This document shows, piece after piece, positions 35,411-42,686 of a stretch of DNA of 42,686 nt. A program made the position numbers and the translations under genes. The notes under the pieces are model-generated. The model ran no database searches and was not told the origin of the DNA. It saw only the letters and a list, made by a program, of their open reading frames with translations. Source of the DNA: an uncultured Neisseriaceae bacterium (GTDB lineage Bacteria > Pseudomonadota > Gammaproteobacteria > Burkholderiales > UBA11063); contig CALFYC010000138.1 of assembly GCA_937952895.1 (NCBI GenBank), forward strand, positions 1-42,686. Direction: 5' to 3'. Every line of letters starts with the position of its first letter. Positions within the stretch are counted from its first letter, which is position 1.

Positions 35411-36140
35411 TAATCAAGTTAGCTTATTGGAAGTTAAACATTTAAAAAAGCAATTTAAAAATCGTGTGGTTGTGAAAGATGTATCTTTTCATGTATCAAG
35501 TAGCGAGGTAATTGGTCTATTGGGTCCTAATGGAGCTGGTAAAACTACCAGTTTTTATATGGTTGCTGGGCTTTTAGCTAGTGATGGTGGAGATATTGTT
35601 TTAGATGGGGTAAATATTAAAAGTTTGCCGATTCATAAGCGGGCGCAAATGGGACTTGGTTATTTACCACAAGAGGCTTCAATCTTTAGGCAAATGACAG
35701 TTGAAGAAAATATTCTATCAATTTTGCAACTAAAAAAAATGACCAATAAAGAAATGAAAAAAGAATTAGATCGGTTATTATTTGAACTTAATATTGAACA
35801 TTTGCGAGATGTTAATGCTATGGCTTTATCCGGAGGTGAAAGACGCAGGTGTGAAATTGCCAGGGCTTTAGCTAATTATCCTAGATTTATTCTTTTGGAT
35901 GAACCTTTTGCTGGGGTTGATCCAATTGCTGTTAGCGATATTCAAAAAGTAATTACCTTTTTAAAAGATATTGGAATTGGGGTTATTATTACCGATCATA
36001 ATGTTCGAGAAACATTAAGGATTTGTGATCGTGGATATATTATCAGTGAAGGAAATGTCCTAGCTAGTGGAGTGCCTGATGATTTAGTTAATGATCCTAA
36101 AGTAAAAGAAGTTTACTTAGGTGAGAATTTTACGTTATAA
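35385..36140 (+). CDS. lptB: LPS export ABC transporter ATP-binding protein LptB
   Basis: Cytoplasmic ATPase that powers extraction of LPS from the inner membrane with LptFG. The 251-residue protein shows Walker A GPNGAGKT (47-54), Q-loop LPQEASI (94-100), signature LSGGE (148-152), Walker B LLDEP (170-174) and the H-loop ITDHNV. GGERRRCEIARALA is diagnostic for LptB. Its ATG lies within lptA. Normally rpoN follows; here the next gene is a purine nucleoside phosphorylase. Confidence 0.97.
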   Translation: MKASVQSNNNQVSLLEVKHLKKQFKNRVVVKDVSFHVSSSEVIGLLGPNGAGKTTSFYMVAGLLASDGGDIVLDGVNIKSLPIHKRAQMGLGYLPQEASIFRQMTVEENILSILQLKKMTNKEMKKELDRLLFELNIEHLRDVNAMALSGGERRRCEIARALANYPRFILLDEPFAGVDPIAVSDIQKVITFLKDIGIGVIITDHNVRETLRICDRGYIISEGNVLASGVPDDLVNDPKVKEVYLGENFTL

Positions 36141-36157
36141 ACAAGAAAGTTAATTAC

Positions 36158-36991
36158 ATGTACAATAATATATTATTTGATGAAGCGCAAATTACAGCTA
36201 ATTACTTAAAAAAGTTTTTTGGGGATAATTTACCCAAAATTGGTGTAATTTTGGGTTCTGGTTTAGGTGAATTTATAAATATTACTAAGATTATAAAAAG
36301 TATTAACTATTTTGAGATTCCACTTTTTCCAATAAGTCATGTTGAAGGTCATCGAGGAATATTATCTTTAGTTGAATTAGCTGATGGAAAAACAGCGCTT
36401 GTTTTAGAAGGTCGTTTTCATCTATATGAAGGATATTCAATTCAAGAAGTAACTTTTCCAGTTGCAGTGTTTCATCTATTAGGTATCGAATACTTAATCG
36501 TAAGTAATGCTGCAGGTGGATGTAATCCAAACTTTAATGTGGGGGATTTGATGTTAATTAGTGATCACATTAATTTTACTGGATATAATCCCTTAATTGG
36601 TAAGAATAATTCTAAATTAGGTCAACGCTTCCTTGATCAAACGGAACCATATTCCCAACAATTAATTAATGTAGCGCATAATATTGCTAAAAAATTGTCC
36701 TTTGCTCTTCAAGAGGGAGTTTATATTGCTGTTTCTGGTCCTACATATGAGACTAAAGCAGAAATTAAAGCTTTCCAAGTCTTAGGTGCTGATGCGGTTG
36801 GGATGTCGACTATTCACGAAGTTATAATTGCTAATTATTTTGGAATTAGGGTTTTAGGAATTTCATGTATTACTAATATGGCAACTGGTATTAGTCAAGA
36901 GAAACATTCGCATACTGAAGTTGTAAAATCTGCAAAAGAAACAGCAAGTAAATTCTCATTATTAGTTAAAGAAGTAATTTTAGCTATTTAA
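36158..36991 (+). CDS. Purine nucleoside phosphorylase
   Basis: Trimeric, mammalian-type PNP (PunA/XapA family) that splits purine nucleosides with phosphate for base salvage. The 277-residue protein shows the phosphate-binding VILGSGLGEF, SHVEGHRG and EGRFHLYEGYS, then VSNAAGGCN and the base-binding SGPTYETKAEIKAF and VGMSTIHEVIIA, with TNMATGIS at the end. AAGAAAG precedes the ATG. Whether it prefers guanosine/inosine (punA) or xanthosine (xapA) cannot be told, so no symbol is given. It begins 17 bases after lptB. Confidence 0.94.
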   Translation: MYNNILFDEAQITANYLKKFFGDNLPKIGVILGSGLGEFINITKIIKSINYFEIPLFPISHVEGHRGILSLVELADGKTALVLEGRFHLYEGYSIQEVTFPVAVFHLLGIEYLIVSNAAGGCNPNFNVGDLMLISDHINFTGYNPLIGKNNSKLGQRFLDQTEPYSQQLINVAHNIAKKLSFALQEGVYIAVSGPTYETKAEIKAFQVLGADAVGMSTIHEVIIANYFGIRVLGISCITNMATGISQEKHSHTEVVKSAKETASKFSLLVKEVILAI

Positions 36992-37068
36992 TATTTCATA
37001 GCATTCTTAAGTAAATTAACTTCAATATTAGATTCTAAATCATTTAAAATCTATGGAAAGTAATTGTT

Positions 37069-38433
37069 ATGGATAAAAAATATTTTGCATTATTTGGCAT
37101 TACTGCAATTGCATTTGTAGCATTTTTAGAATATATGATTGTAAATAATGCTCTACCTAGTTTACAAAATGTCTTTCACATATCAATTTTAAAATTACAA
37201 TGGTTAACTAATGTCTATAGCATTGTCATGGCAGTTGCTACAATGCTATCCGGTCGATTAGGTGATATGCTAGGTGCCCGTAAAGTATTTTATTTTGGAG
37301 TGTTACTTCTAATAATAGGCTCTTTAGGTGCTGGACTTTCTTTGTCATTTGATTTTCTACTTATTTGTCGAATTATTCAAAGTATTGGTGTTGCAACGTG
37401 TATTGTGCTTGCTCGAAGTTTGATTCAGAAAATTTTCTTAGATAAAACCCATTATGCTATGAGTTTTTATGCATCAGTGACAGGTCTTGGTTTAGTTCTT
37501 GGACCATATATTGGTGGAGTAATTATTACGTATTGGGATTGGCGATGGGCATTTTTTATTAATATTCCTTTTTTAATTCTAGCTTTTTTACTTTGTGCTC
37601 CGTTTATTGATGAATTTAAAGCTGAAGTTAAAGGTAAAATTGATTGGTATGGAAATATTTTATTAATTTTATGCCTAGTTGGATTAATTTATGGCTTAGT
37701 GCGTATTCCGCAAATTGGAAAAATAGATTTTATTAGTATCATCAGTCTTTTGGTCTTTATTGTTGCATTACCCATTTTATTATGGGTAGAAAATAAAATA
37801 GAATTTCCAATTTTAAATTTACATTTTTTTACTAGGCGATATTTCTTATTAGGCGCCTTTTCAGGATTTATGGCAGGTTTAATGGTATCTTGTGGCATGT
37901 TTTTTTCACCATTATTTCTCCAAAATGGATTGTTATTATCTCCAGCGCATTCAGGGTTGATTTTATTATGGTTTGCAATAGGTGTTGTAGTGTTTGCACC
38001 AATTGTAGGTAAAATGGTTAAAAAAATTGGGTTAGATAAAACTGTTACAATTGGTATTGGCTATGGATTTATTGCGGCAATCTTTTATTTATTATTTGTA
38101 ATTAGTGGATCAATAGTGTTTATAATTTTTGCATGTATCTTTACTGGTATGAATTTAGCTAACAATAATGTGGCGGCATTTTTAGCCGGAGTAAAAGGAG
38201 TTGGAGAACAAAATGCTGGTTTATCAGCTGGAACTTTGGTTTCAATATTTAATGCAACAGCAGGGATAATGGTTACACTTTCAACTTTAATTTTTCATGG
38301 ATTTTTTAAAGATGATGTAAAACTTAGTTATCTAAATGCATCAAAAAATAGTTTTATTGCAGTTTTTATTTTCATCATTATAGTGTCTGGCCTAGTTTTA
38401 TTTGCTGCGACTAAAATTTATAAAAAAGAATAA
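37069..38433 (+). CDS. DHA2-type (EmrB/QacA) MFS efflux transporter
   Basis: Inner-membrane drug/proton antiporter of 454 residues with about 14 hydrophobic segments, which separates it from the 12-helix transporter at the left end. It shows the N-terminal FLEYMIVNNALPSLQ (DHA2 motif D1 region), motif A as GRLGDMLGARK, and GPYIGGVIITYWDWRWAFFI around helix 5, a block typical of EmrB relatives. GGAAAG precedes the ATG. No EmrA-like membrane-fusion partner is adjacent. Substrate is unknown. Confidence 0.9.
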   Translation: MDKKYFALFGITAIAFVAFLEYMIVNNALPSLQNVFHISILKLQWLTNVYSIVMAVATMLSGRLGDMLGARKVFYFGVLLLIIGSLGAGLSLSFDFLLICRIIQSIGVATCIVLARSLIQKIFLDKTHYAMSFYASVTGLGLVLGPYIGGVIITYWDWRWAFFINIPFLILAFLLCAPFIDEFKAEVKGKIDWYGNILLILCLVGLIYGLVRIPQIGKIDFISIISLLVFIVALPILLWVENKIEFPILNLHFFTRRYFLLGAFSGFMAGLMVSCGMFFSPLFLQNGLLLSPAHSGLILLWFAIGVVVFAPIVGKMVKKIGLDKTVTIGIGYGFIAAIFYLLFVISGSIVFIIFACIFTGMNLANNNVAAFLAGVKGVGEQNAGLSAGTLVSIFNATAGIMVTLSTLIFHGFFKDDVKLSYLNASKNSFIAVFIFIIIVSGLVLFAATKIYKKE

Positions 38434-38458
38434 GCTTAATTAATAAAGAGTTAAATTT

Positions 38459-39139
38459 ATGTTCAATCAGTTTAATCAGGAAATTGGTAATCCTGTGCCA
38501 GAATGGACGCCTAGAATATTACCTGGTATAAAAGAGTTAATTGGAAATTTCTGTGTGTTACAGCCATTAAATATTGAAGAACATGGGCTAGATTTATTTA
38601 GTGCTTTTAAGTCAAGTGATAATGATATCTACACTTATGTGCCATTTGGACCTTTCGATGATTATGCTTTATTTATATCTTGGTTAAGTGGAAACATTTT
38701 AAACAAGGTATTCTATGCTATTATTGATCATAAAACTAAGAAATCACAAGGAATTGCCGGGTACTGGAGTTATGATCTGGCTAATGGTGTAATTGAGGTA
38801 GGTTCAATATTATATTCTAAGGCTTTACAAAACACACCTGCTGGGACTGAGGCTATGTATCTTATGGCGCGTGAAATATTTAATTTAGGTTATCGACGTT
38901 ATGAATGGAAGTGTAATGCTTTAAATATGGGTTCTAGAAATGCAGCAATACGACTTGGATTTAGTTTTGAAGGCATTTTTAGACAACATTCTGTAATAAA
39001 AGGTTATAATCGTGATACTGCTTGGTTTTCAATTTTAGATCATGAATGGCCATCGATAAAAACTCGTTTAGAAAAATGGTTATCATTAATGAATTTTGAT
39101 TCTAATGGAAGACAAATCGTTAGTTTAAAAGATATTTAA
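38459..39139 (+). CDS. GNAT-family N-acetyltransferase (RimJ/RimL-like)
   Basis: A 226-residue acetyl-CoA-dependent transferase of the RimJ/RimL type, where the acceptor is a protein N-terminus or small amine. Supporting features are the CVLQPL beta-strand start, IEVGSILYSKALQNTPAGTEA around the acetyl-CoA loop, YRRYEWKCNALNMGSRNAAIRLGF (here in two parts: YRRYEWKCN and ALNMGSRNAAIRLGF) and FEGIFRQHSVIKG at the end. It follows the DHA2 transporter by 25 bases and probably shares its transcript. Acceptor unknown. Its last bases overlap those of the convergent epimerase gene. Confidence 0.9.
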   Translation: MFNQFNQEIGNPVPEWTPRILPGIKELIGNFCVLQPLNIEEHGLDLFSAFKSSDNDIYTYVPFGPFDDYALFISWLSGNILNKVFYAIIDHKTKKSQGIAGYWSYDLANGVIEVGSILYSKALQNTPAGTEAMYLMAREIFNLGYRRYEWKCNALNMGSRNAAIRLGFSFEGIFRQHSVIKGYNRDTAWFSILDHEWPSIKTRLEKWLSLMNFDSNGRQIVSLKDI

Positions 39140-40239
39140 CTAATATTTGCTACGATATCTAAATTTTGGTTAAAACCTTCTATACCAAGCCCTGGTTTAT
39201 CAGATAGGGTAATTTGGTTTTGTTTAATTGTTGCTCCACCAATTACAGGGTTTGACTTAATTAATGCAATAGGATCTAAATCAGCTAATAAAATGTTACT
39301 ACGGCTTATTGCAAAACTTGCAATAGCATTAACCCCTATTGGAGACTCTAACATACAGCCTAGCATAATATCTAAATTAGCGGTTTTAGCAATTTGATAA
39401 ATGGACTTTGCATTTTGAATGCCACCACACTTCATAAATTTAATATTTATTGCATCAGCAATTTCTTGTTTTACAATTTTAAGTGCATCATTAGGGGTAA
39501 AACATGCTTCATCTGCAACAATAATAGTGGAGGTTGTATCTTTAATTTTCTTTAAGCTAATTAAATCATCTTTTTTAACTGGTTGCTCAATAAATGCAAC
39601 GGGAATATTTTTAGAATTAATGGTTTTAATTAATTGAAGGGCTAATTTACAATTCCAACCCTGGTTTGCATCAATTGCAAAAGTTGCTTTATTAGAGAGA
39701 ATATTACTAATTGCAATAATTCTATCTAGATCATTATCTGGGTCAAGCCCCAATTTAATTTTAAAAATATCAAAACCTTGTGACAACAAATCCTTAATAT
39801 CTTCTTGCATAGATTCAATATCTTTAGCACTGATGGTGATGCTGGTTTTTATAGTGTTATTCCCACCACCTAATAATTCATAAAGTGGCAGATTACATTT
39901 TTGTGCAAACAGGTCATGTAGAGCAATATCAATTGCAGCTTTAGCTGAATTATTATTTTGACAGGAATTTTGAACCAGGTTTAATAATTCATTAAAATTC
40001 TTTAAATTATGCCCAATTAATTTGGGTGCAATTATATTATTACTAATTGCAATAATTGATTCGGAAGTTTCACCAGTAATTGCCGGAGTTGCTGCAGCTG
40101 AACCATAACCAATCTTACCATCGGTGGTTTCAATCATAACTACTATATCTTCAACATTGTATGTTTTACGTACTGCAGTAATAAACGGTCTAATTAATGG
40201 AATTGCAAATTTAGCAATTTTGATTGATTTTATTTGCAC
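39136..40239 (-). CDS. Enolase-superfamily dipeptide epimerase (L-Ala-D/L-Glu type)
   Basis: Muconate-lactonizing-subgroup enzyme of 367 residues. The catalytic lysines appear in the KIK motif (160 and 162) and at 267 (NIKFMKCGG), and the Mg2+ ligands are Asp190 (DANQGW), Glu218 (FIEQP) and Asp243 (ADEA), a full set at nearly the spacing of Bacillus YkfB. The family epimerises L-Ala-D-Glu from recycled murein peptides. The C-terminal LADLDP fits dipeptide epimerases. It starts nine bases after the radA stop, so the two are co-transcribed. Other dipeptide specificities are possible. Confidence 0.88.
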   Translation of the reverse strand: MQIKSIKIAKFAIPLIRPFITAVRKTYNVEDIVVMIETTDGKIGYGSAAATPAITGETSESIIAISNNIIAPKLIGHNLKNFNELLNLVQNSCQNNNSAKAAIDIALHDLFAQKCNLPLYELLGGGNNTIKTSITISAKDIESMQEDIKDLLSQGFDIFKIKLGLDPDNDLDRIIAISNILSNKATFAIDANQGWNCKLALQLIKTINSKNIPVAFIEQPVKKDDLISLKKIKDTTSTIIVADEACFTPNDALKIVKQEIADAINIKFMKCGGIQNAKSIYQIAKTANLDIMLGCMLESPIGVNAIASFAISRSNILLADLDPIALIKSNPVIGGATIKQNQITLSDKPGLGIEGFNQNLDIVANIS

Positions 40240-40248
40240 AGTAATCCT

Positions 40249-41607
40249 TTAACGAAAACAATAATTAACTACTTGATTAATATCACTAACCGGGATGATT
40301 TCAATATTATTAAATTTTTCTTTGGGTAAATTAGCTTTAGGAATAATAATTTGTTCAAAGCCAAGTTTAACCGCTTCTTTTATTCGATCTTGTCCTTTTT
40401 GAACCGTCCGAATTTCCCCAGCTAAGCCAATTTCGCCAAATACGGCCAATTTATTTGGTAATGGTTTATTTTTAAATGAAGAAATAATTGCCAAAGATAC
40501 TGCTAAATCTACTGCAGGTTCAGCAATTTTTACTCCACCAACCACATTTAAAAAGATATCTTGATCAAATAGTCTTTGGCCTAAATGACGTTGCATAATT
40601 GCAATTAACATGGCCAGACGTGAGCCATCCATGCCAACTGCTAATCGTTTAGGTGGGGTTATATATGAAGTGTCAACCAAGGCTTGTATTTCAACTAAAA
40701 TTGGCCGTGTGCCTTCTTGAGTGATTAATATACAACTTCCTGGAGTTTCTGCCTTATGCGATGATAAAAAAAGCGCTGATGGATTATTTACTTCTTTTAA
40801 GCCTTTATCAGTCATCACAAAGACGCCAAGTTCATTAACTGCGCCAAAACGATTTTTTACACTTCGAACCATTCTGAAGTTTGAATGTTGCTCGCCTTCA
40901 AAATAGAGCACACTATCTACAATATGTTCTAATACACGTGGTCCTGCAATACTACCTTCTTTAGTTACATGACCTACCATAATAATACTGATTTGGCGTT
41001 GTTTGGCGATTCTAGTTAGAATACTTGCACATTCACGAACCTGAGCAACGGAACCTGGTGCTGATTGTAATAAATCAGTATACATTGTTTGTATTGAATC
41101 AATAACAACAAATTCAGGTCTTTCTTTATCTATAGCATTAATAATTTGGCTTAAGCCAATTTCAGCCATCAAGCGTAAATTGTTATTTGCTTCAACTTCT
41201 AAGCGTGATGCGCGTAATGCAACTTGTTGAATCGATTCTTCACCGGTTATGTATAATACTTTACCAGAATCAGATAATTTACTTAAAGTCTGAAGAAGTA
41301 GGGTAGATTTGCCAATTCCTGGATCTCCACCTAATAAAATTACAGAACCTATGGCTAGACCACCACCTAATACACGGTCTAGTTCGCCAATTCCCGTGCT
41401 TTTTCTTTGTACATTTTGAGCCTGAACTTCAGATAAATTAACCACGTTTGAAGTTTGAGCTAATGCTTTATAGCGTGAATTTTTATTATTAGTTTCTTCA
41501 ACTAAAGTTTCAACTAAACTGCCCCAAGCACCACAACTATTACATTTGCCATGCCATTTGGGATGCTTTTCTCCACATTGATTACATTCGTAAATTGATT
41601 TTGTCAT
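40249..41607 (-). CDS. radA: DNA repair protein RadA
   Basis: RecA-like ATPase that drives branch migration during recombination repair and, in some bacteria, transformation. The 452-residue protein has the N-terminal zinc finger (Cys8, Cys11, Cys22, Cys25), Walker A GGDPGIGKST (93-102), the RadA-specific KNRFG motif near residue 250, and a C-terminal Lon-like domain. All diagnostic residues are present. It heads a two-gene unit with the dipeptide epimerase and is divergent from greB over 67 bases. Confidence 0.98.
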   Translation of the reverse strand: MTKSIYECNQCGEKHPKWHGKCNSCGAWGSLVETLVEETNNKNSRYKALAQTSNVVNLSEVQAQNVQRKSTGIGELDRVLGGGLAIGSVILLGGDPGIGKSTLLLQTLSKLSDSGKVLYITGEESIQQVALRASRLEVEANNNLRLMAEIGLSQIINAIDKERPEFVVIDSIQTMYTDLLQSAPGSVAQVRECASILTRIAKQRQISIIMVGHVTKEGSIAGPRVLEHIVDSVLYFEGEQHSNFRMVRSVKNRFGAVNELGVFVMTDKGLKEVNNPSALFLSSHKAETPGSCILITQEGTRPILVEIQALVDTSYITPPKRLAVGMDGSRLAMLIAIMQRHLGQRLFDQDIFLNVVGGVKIAEPAVDLAVSLAIISSFKNKPLPNKLAVFGEIGLAGEIRTVQKGQDRIKEAVKLGFEQIIIPKANLPKEKFNNIEIIPVSDINQVVNYCFR

Positions 41608-41626
41608 TTAAATTAACCAAAAATTT

Positions 41627-41635
41627 TGTTATAAT
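41627..41635 (+). promoter_or_regulatory. Extended -10 promoter of greB
   Basis: TGTTATAAT lies in the 67-base radA/greB gap; the predicted transcript begins near 41642, about 33 bases before the greB ATG. The -35 region is poor (TTTAAA). Confidence 0.65.
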
Positions 41636-41674
41636 ATTTAACTGATTGATGCTAGATTATATCATGGTGTTATT

Positions 41675-42157
41675 ATGAATCAAAAAAATTACATTACAGT
41701 TTTAGGTTATAAGAGATTATGTGACGAGTTACATGATCTGGTTACCAAAGAGCGTCCAGTTTTAGTTAATACAATCAATTGGGCTGCAAGTAATGGTGAC
41801 CGTTCAGAAAATGCGGATTATATCTATGGTAAGCGCCGCTTACGTGAATTAGATAAGAGAATTCGCATGCTTACCCAAAAAATTGAAAATGCTGAAGTTG
41901 TTGATCCCAAAATTCATGACGGTAACGAAAAGATTTTTTTTGGAGCTCAAGTGACAGTTTTACGCAATGATAGAATTGAGCAAGTAGTTACAATTGTTGG
42001 TCAAGATGAAATTGACCCCAAGAAAAATTTTATTAGTTGGACTTCTCCCTTAGCTTCATCTTTGTTACGTAAAACTATTGGTGATAGCTTTAAAGTTAAA
42101 CTACCTCATGGAAGTGAAGATTTAATTGAAATAATCGATGTCGTATATGAATATTAA
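41675..42157 (+). CDS. greB: Transcription elongation factor GreB
   Basis: Rescues backtracked RNA polymerase by stimulating transcript cleavage. The 160-residue protein has the N-terminal coiled coil with acidic tip and the GreB-specific GDRSENADYIYGKRRLRELD (residues about 46-65), then the globular FKBP-like C-terminal domain. GreA would read GDLSENAEY at the tip region, so GreB is favoured. No clear Shine-Dalgarno is seen. Its stop codon overlaps that of the convergent coiled-coil gene. Confidence 0.96.
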   Translation: MNQKNYITVLGYKRLCDELHDLVTKERPVLVNTINWAASNGDRSENADYIYGKRRLRELDKRIRMLTQKIENAEVVDPKIHDGNEKIFFGAQVTVLRNDRIEQVVTIVGQDEIDPKKNFISWTSPLASSLLRKTIGDSFKVKLPHGSEDLIEIIDVVYEY

Positions 42158-42522
42158 GATTTTTTGGCTTTATTAACTGTTGCCGTACTGTTTGAGTTTG
42201 GTTGCATTTGACCTGGATATAATTTATTCCAAATGTTATATAAATTAGTAGTTGCACGATCCAGCTTTTGCTTTTCAACGGCAAGGTTTGCTTTACTTTT
42301 TGCGGTTTCTGATTCGGCTTGTTTTAAATCTAATTTTGCTTGTTCTAAATTCTCTTTAGCATTTTGTTGAGATTTTTGTGCATCAGAATATTTTGTTTGA
42401 GCTTTATCGTAATTTTTTTTGATTGTCTGATAGGTATTTTGTGCATTAAGTAGATCACTTTGGCTAACCGCAAATATTGAAGTTACAGTTAAAAGTAAGC
42501 CAAAAATTAAGTACTTTTTCAT
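42154..42522 (-). CDS. Small exported coiled-coil protein
   Basis: Not a family I recognise. The 122-residue product begins MKKYLIFGLLLTVTSIFAVSQ, a Sec signal peptide probably cleaved after about residue 18-20. Residues about 25-95 are a long polar helix rich in Ala, Lys, Glu and Gln with heptad-like spacing, so a periplasmic coiled coil is expected; the C-terminus is Asn/Ser/Lys-rich. AGGT lies seven bases before the ATG at 42522. The open frame continues upstream through the tRNA-Lys gene, which is spurious. Its location just after two tRNA genes suggests it is read from their promoter or from its own in the 26-base gap. Confidence 0.75.
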   Translation of the reverse strand: MKKYLIFGLLLTVTSIFAVSQSDLLNAQNTYQTIKKNYDKAQTKYSDAQKSQQNAKENLEQAKLDLKQAESETAKSKANLAVEKQKLDRATTNLYNIWNKLYPGQMQPNSNSTATVNKAKKS

Positions 42523-42548
42523 ATTACTACCTATAGTTAAAGTAGATG

Positions 42549-42623
42549 TGGTGGGCTGTGCGGGACTTGAACCTGCGACCAACTGGTTAAAAGCCAGCTG
42601 CTCTACCACTGAGCTAACAACCC
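42549..42623 (-). tRNA. tRNA-Lys (anticodon UUU)
   Basis: Read on the minus strand, GGGTTGT and ACAGCCC form the acceptor stem (one G-U pair), the D-arm is GCTCAGTGGTAGAGC, the anticodon stem CTGG/CCAG encloses CTTTTAA with TTT at the centre, the T-arm contains GGTTCAAGTCC, and CCA is encoded at 42549-42551. Length 75 with CCA. Confidence 0.95.
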
Positions 42624-42631
42624 ACTAATTA

Positions 42632-42686
42632 TGGCGTCCCTAAGGGGATTCGAACCCCTGTTACCGCCGTGAAAGGGCGATGTCCT
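42632..42686 (-). tRNA. tRNA-Glu (anticodon UUC), truncated by the window edge
   Basis: On the minus strand the visible 3' part shows the anticodon arm CGCC-CTTTCAC-GGCG with anticodon TTC, the T-arm with GGGGTTCGAATCCCC, and encoded CCA at 42632-42634. The acceptor 5' strand and most of the D-arm lie beyond the window. It is eight bases from tRNA-Lys and upstream of it, so the two are one transcript. Confidence 0.93.

Noticed and set aside
42523..42609. Upstream extension of the coiled-coil gene beginning MVEQLAFNQ
   Set aside because: These codons are the tRNA-Lys gene read in the same direction; a good Shine-Dalgarno and signal peptide start at 42522.

Overview
The window is compact, AT-rich (roughly one-third G+C by eye) Gram-negative chromosome. 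It carries outer-membrane/LPS export genes (kdsD-kdsC-lptC-lptA-lptB), lipobox-bearing lipoproteins, GreB, and a smg-topA-dprA block typical of beta- and gammaproteobacteria. Adjacent pgl-glk and adjacent speB-speA recall Neisseriales gene order, so my best guess is an AT-rich betaproteobacterium near Neisseriales. A low-GC gammaproteobacterium cannot be excluded from sequence alone. No plasmid, phage, insertion sequence or CRISPR was seen.

Layout. 1-0.56 kb: a small secreted cysteine-containing protein and a terminator. 0.58-5.65 kb, minus strand: dprA-smg-topA-Bcr/CflA-type transporter. 5.7-9.03 kb, plus strand: def, priA and a decayed acyl-CoA thioesterase-like pseudogene that gene callers would miss. 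9.16-14.3 kb: two tandem paralogous lipoproteins, each with twelve 42-51-residue repeats carrying a paired-cysteine signature, on an Ig-like N-terminal region. 14.6-17.3 kb: corA, serS, 2Fe-2S ferredoxin. 17.5-20.8 kb, minus strand: two tandem pnuC-family transporters and a third lipoprotein with the same type of Ig-like stalk but a different seven-repeat (SBBP-type) propeller. 20.9-27.2 kb: a GntR/FCD regulator divergent from a complete bioB-F-H-C-D-A operon, with strong AATATTCG palindromes between them. 27.3-31.8 kb, minus strand: pgl-glk-speB-speA. 31.9-36.1 kb, plus strand: fabI, then KDO synthesis and LPS transport. 36.2-39.1 kb: purine nucleoside phosphorylase, a DHA2-type transporter and a GNAT acetyltransferase. 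39.1-41.6 kb, minus strand: radA and a dipeptide epimerase. The right end holds greB, a small exported coiled-coil protein, tRNA-Lys and a truncated tRNA-Glu.

How it works together. Most of the window is housekeeping. The bio genes cover pimeloyl-ACP priming (BioC/BioH) through biotin (BioF, BioA, BioD, BioB), probably under the divergent GntR regulator. Fab/Kds/Lpt genes build and export the lipid and LPS of the outer membrane. SpeA and SpeB make putrescine from arginine. The accessory part is the lipoprotein group: three proteins share an Ig-like module with diagnostic cysteines but carry two unrelated propeller-type repeat arrays. This modular surface-protein family is the most novel-looking content here.

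Several promoters use the extended -10 form TGnTATAAT (serS, fabI, greB, third lipoprotein). Start codons were moved from the longest open frame for topA, dprA, corA, bioB, speB, glk, fabI and the coiled-coil gene, based on Shine-Dalgarno placement.
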